Program-made: the position numbers and the translations under genes
DNA from: Actinomortierella ambigua
Taxonomy: Eukaryota > Mortierellomycota > Mortierellomycetes > Mortierellales > Mortierellaceae
NCBI GenBank assembly: GCA_016098155.1
Contig: JAAAJB010000843.1
Location: 1 to 10,926 of the forward strand
Length of the DNA: 10,926 nucleotides
Direction: 5' to 3'
Notes under the pieces: model-generated
Told to the model about the DNA's origin: nothing
Seen by the model: only the letters and a program-made list of their open reading frames with translations
Database searches by the model: none
Shown: positions 8,542-10,926 of the stretch, piece after piece
Numbering within the stretch: position 1 is the first letter of the stretch
Layout of the letters: every line of letters begins with the position of its first letter

Positions 8542-9067
8542 CACGACAATGTGATCCAGGTGTTACATTGGCTTGCACCTTTCCTCGTACTACAAGTGCG
8601 AGTAGTCTCACTTCAGGTATTGTCAAAACAAAGAGGATCTATCACCCTTTCATTATGCGTGGTTCGATAAGATGCGTTTAATGTTTTTCATCTTCACACC
8701 CATGGCTATGGAATTCCTATCCTCAAATTCCGCCAAAGCATCAATAGCCAATATGCTTCGACAGCTCGTCTCGTTTTGCTGTTTATGCGTTGTGAGAGAG
8801 TGTGTGCTGTATGTACAGTACACGGAGTGTTCAGGGCACTGTTGTGCCAATGGGCGAAGTCCATTTTTTAGACCACCTGCTGTCACGGATCATGCGCACT
8901 CTCGCAGCAAGTTTCTCGGGGACGTGAAAGGAGAGCCTCCTTCCTTCCCCTGTAGGCATTCAACCAGCAGCACCATTGCAGAGTACGGTGGAGTGTGCTG
9001 AGGGGCTGATTGCTGATGGTAGTTTGTTTATCGTGTCATCTGCGTTGGTGTTTTGTGTCAGTGGGGA

Positions 9068-9118
9068 AGAGAGAGAGAAGGAGAGAGAGAGAGAGAGAGA
9101 GACGGAAAGAGAAAGAGA
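9068..9118. repeat. GA microsatellite
   Basis: GA dinucleotides with AAG and CGGAA interruptions; a purine-only block on the plus strand. Confidence 0.92.
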
Positions 9119-9184
9119 CAACAGGACGGAAATAGGCCACCCTTTTATGGTTTTTCATTCAGGGACGCAACACGCCACGAATCT

Positions 9185-9198
9185 GCAGCCAATCAGAA
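9185..9198 (+). promoter_or_regulatory. CCAAT box (HAP/NF-Y type), candidate
   Basis: GCAGCCAATCAGAA matches the extended CCAAT consensus with purines before CCAAT and CAG after it. It lies about 1.05 kb before the exon at 10234 and faces it. Two poorer CCAAT pentamers lie at 8847-8851 (plus) and 8567-8571 (minus). Function is inferred from motif and place only. Confidence 0.4.
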
Positions 9199-9343
9199 CT
9201 AATTCTGCAGAACTGCCACAGCCTCCAGCACAGTGATCGTAGAAGAGATCATTCCTCGCTTTTGTTGTGTGTTTGTGGGGAGGGGGGAGGAAGACCACTA
9301 CTATGACTTGAAGCTCAGAAAGGTACGCTAGGAGTCAGACGAG

Positions 9344-9376
9344 GAGAGAGAGAGAAAGAGAGAGAGAGAGAGAAAG
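9344..9376. repeat. GA microsatellite
   Basis: GA dinucleotides with a single AAA interruption. Confidence 0.92.
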
Positions 9377-9685
9377 TCAAAGACAAAGACATGGAAAGGG
9401 GAAGGGGACGATGAAAGCGAGACACACACAATATACACACAGACAAGTGGTTAGGGGCAAGGGCTAGGAGTAGTCGAGAGGTGGAGCAGGAGCGATCTAT
9501 CAGGGCGCATAATTGGGGGCTGGCACGGACAGAAAGAGGTCAGACAAGCGCGGGCGTTTCTCAATGCAATGGGGAAAGAGGATAGGAATAGGGAGTGGCA
9601 ATTTCTTTCTTTTGTTTCTTTCTTTCCTTGCTTTCTCCACAACACACTTGCACACAATCTTTTCTTCCATCTCTAAACTCTGCTA

Positions 9686-9701
9686 CCCCCCCCCCTCCCC
9701 C
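9686..9701. repeat. C10-T-C5 run
   Basis: Ten C, a T, then five C on the plus strand. Confidence 0.9.
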
Positions 9702-9873
9702 GCAACTGACGACTCTCTTTTATCAGGTCATCTATCCCCCAACAGCGGAACGCGCTGTTACGGCTGACTTTGGTTTTTGCCGAGTCTCCTGAGTATTGTA
9801 CCCCAAACAAGACTGTCGGCTGCAAGTGACCACCCATTAAGGACATCAGGCCACAGGTACATGCAAATTACAG

Positions 9874-9895
9874 TTTTTTTTGTGTGTGTGTGTGT
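9874..9895. repeat. T8-(GT)7 run
   Basis: Eight T pass into alternating GT, 18 bases after a possible splice donor (CACAG|GTACAT). Confidence 0.9.
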
Positions 9896-10030
9896 CTATG
9901 TTGGTTCTTTTGGCGGCAGAGCACTTTTCATACACCAAAGAAAGAAGGCTCAGCTCACCCGACACCCTTATTCTCCCCATGCACATCGTCTGATGCAGTT
10001 CATTCTCTTTTTCCTCTCTAGCTCTCCCTC

Positions 10031-10048
10031 TTTTTTTTTTTTTTTTTT
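10031..10048. repeat. T18 run
   Basis: Eighteen T on the plus strand within the pyrimidine-rich stretch before the polyQ exon. Confidence 0.95.
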
Positions 10049-10271
10049 CCTCATCCACCATTACCATTGACATTTGCATCGGTCGCATTTCCCTCTTCCT
10101 CCCTTCCCTCTCACAAACACACCCCGTCACCTTTGTTAGCTTCCTTCCTTCCCTATTCTCAACACACCTTACCTTGCCTCTCACTGTAATGCCTCTGCTC
10201 CTCTCCTAAGCCCTTTCTTGTCATCTTTCTTAGACACGCCCAACAGCACGACTTTCAGCAGTAGTGTGGCC

Positions 10272-10460
10272 ATGGTTGGTACCCCTTCGATGGTTCCCTT
10301 CCAGGGTGTGCCTCTTGCTCATTCACACGCCTCACGATCCAGCACACCGCAGCCAGCTCCATTGACACATCCACATCCTCACCCACAACAACAACAACAA
10401 CAGCAACAACAACATCAACAACAGCAACAGCAACTACAGCAGCAGCAGCAGCAGCAGCAG
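10272..10460 (+). CDS. Probable first coding exon of a second gene: Pro/His-rich start and polyglutamine tract (partial)
   Basis: I do not recognise this gene. Seen: a strong 3' splice site (CTAAG branch-like site at 10207, pyrimidines, TTCTTAG ending at 10233) opens an exon. Its first ATG in the open frame (10272) has G at -3 and +4. The 63 codons encode a Ser/Thr/Pro/His-rich 38 residues, ending in HPHPHP, and then 25 codons coding Gln except for one His and one Leu. The last eight codons are pure CAG and abut a GTAATC donor at 10461. Inferred: a polyQ regulatory protein such as a transcription factor, but no domain proves it. The frame is also open upstream to a TAG near 10137 without an ATG, so an earlier exon (phase 1) remains possible. 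A non-coding first exon ending CACAG at 9856 would fit. Confidence 0.5.
10386..10460 (+). repeat. CAA/CAG trinucleotide repeat coding polyglutamine
   Basis: 25 codons: mostly CAA at first, with one CAT and one CTA, then eight pure CAG units ending at a splice donor. In-frame purity supports a coding role. Confidence 0.95.
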
Positions 10461-10521
10461 GTAATCAGAGTAGCGGTTGAGTGTTGGTTTGATTAGCAGT
10501 AATGTCGCTCTTTCTTCTCAG

Positions 10522-10647
10522 TTTCGAGCTCCACCCCCCCCCCGTCTCCCCTTCTCTCTCTCTCTCTCTCCAGCAGCATGCTTTTCGTCTCCTTCATCTC
10601 CTTTGGGTGCTCCTTTTTACTCTTTCTTCACCTATCCCCTTGCCCTC
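10522..10647 (+). other. Possible next exon of the polyQ gene
   Basis: If the 61-base intron 10461-10521 (GTAATC to TTCTCAG) is spliced, the frame reads FRAPPPPRLPF, a Ser/Leu stretch from a CT repeat, then SSPSSPLGAPFYSFFTYPLA, with a GTAAAA donor at 10648. Without that donor it stops at TAG 10669-10671. A competing acceptor after the CT tract (CAG ending 10573) gives a different, less protein-like frame. The call is weak. Confidence 0.2.
10534..10571 (+). repeat. C10 run and CT repeat before CAGCAG
   Basis: Ten C, then CGTCTCCCC, then about nine CT units ending in CCAGCAG. This looks like the pyrimidine tract of a 3' splice site at 10573. Confidence 0.8.
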
Positions 10648-10904
10648 GTAAAAGGAACCAAAGACAGATAGAGATAGGGCTGAACGAGAGATAAAGATTG
10701 AGGCTGAATGAGAGAGACAAAGAGACAGGCAGGGCCAAGTGCCGCACCGTGATGATCAGTTATTAATCGTGGGTGATTGCGCCTTGCCACTGTCTGTCCA
10801 TTCCTATCCTGACCCTGATGATCTTTTTCTTGGGTCTCTCTCGTCCTCGTCTGTGCCTCCACCTCTTTCCCTTCCACGTTTATCCCGCTCCTATCTCTCA
10901 CGTT

Positions 10905-10926
10905 CACTCACACACACACACACACA
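10905..10926. repeat. CA repeat cut by the window end
   Basis: CA dinucleotides run to the last base, so the full array length is unknown. Confidence 0.95.

Larger units (their letters stand above)
8221..10233. other. Gene-free stretch upstream of the polyQ exon
   Basis: No supported gene is seen. It holds a TATA-like site (8229), a compound CT/TGTC repeat (8481-8540), an unassigned open fragment on the minus strand (about 8653-8790), a consensus CCAAT box (9189), GA repeats (9068-9118, 9344-9376) and pyrimidine-rich DNA on the plus strand from about 9990 to 10233. The last part reads as the 3' end of an intron or a CT-rich leader of the right-hand gene. Confidence 0.55.

Noticed and set aside
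8658..8676. GGTTCGATAAG as a tRNA B box
   Set aside because: The position after the T loop is A where C is needed, the T stem does not pair, and no A box or acceptor stem is found.
8653..8790. Resemblance of the minus-strand DRN...AMGV...IL fragment to the sliding clamp PCNA (DRN.xMGxNL...IL)
   Set aside because: Alignment needs an insertion and a deletion within 25 residues, stops follow at once where PCNA continues, and no other clamp sequence lies nearby.

Overview
The window looks like nuclear DNA of a filamentous fungus. It carries one spliced protein gene that fills the left 6.5 kb on the minus strand, and the polyglutamine-coding start of what is probably a second gene at the right end on the plus strand. 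About 3.7 kb between them holds no gene I can support. Long introns full of CT/GA, TCTG and homopolymer repeats, CAG/CAA-coded glutamine tracts, and a Rho GTPase-activating protein with two LIM domains and a C1 domain point to a fungus. An early-diverging lineage such as Mortierellomycota/Mucoromycota would fit, but that placement is inference from style only.

Positions 6498 down to 1 (minus strand): a seven-exon gene whose joined reading frame stays open for exactly 1150 codons and runs off the left edge before its stop codon. Order of parts: LIM1 (residues 8-61), LIM2 (65-115), a basic/acidic helix, a low-complexity His/Gln/Pro/Ser-rich stretch, coiled coil (about 447-575), C1 zinc finger (758-804), RhoGAP domain (about 838-1030) with its catalytic arginine, and a Pro/Gln/His-rich tail. 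This is the architecture of the fungal Rga polarity GAPs (S. cerevisiae Rga1/Rga2; S. pombe Rga4 and Rga3, the latter also with a C1 domain). Those proteins switch off Cdc42-type GTPases at the cell cortex. Five of six introns are GT-AG. The first appears to be GC-AG and splits the codon of a zinc-binding cysteine.

Positions 6499-10233: intergenic or untranslated DNA with many microsatellites, a CCAAT box, a TATA-like site and blocks of strong purine/pyrimidine asymmetry. Next to each gene the sense strand is CT-rich, as in many fungal promoters and leaders, so the interval probably serves as a divergent promoter region.

Positions 10234-10926 (plus strand): a likely exon with a good 3' splice site and a well-placed ATG. 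It encodes a Pro/His-rich start followed by a 25-codon glutamine tract that ends exactly at a GT splice donor. The rest of that gene is not resolved, and the window ends inside a CA repeat. I see no bacterial-type system, CRISPR array, tRNA, rRNA or convincing transposon. Apart from the GC-AG junction and the compact C1 finger, this is an ordinary fungal locus.
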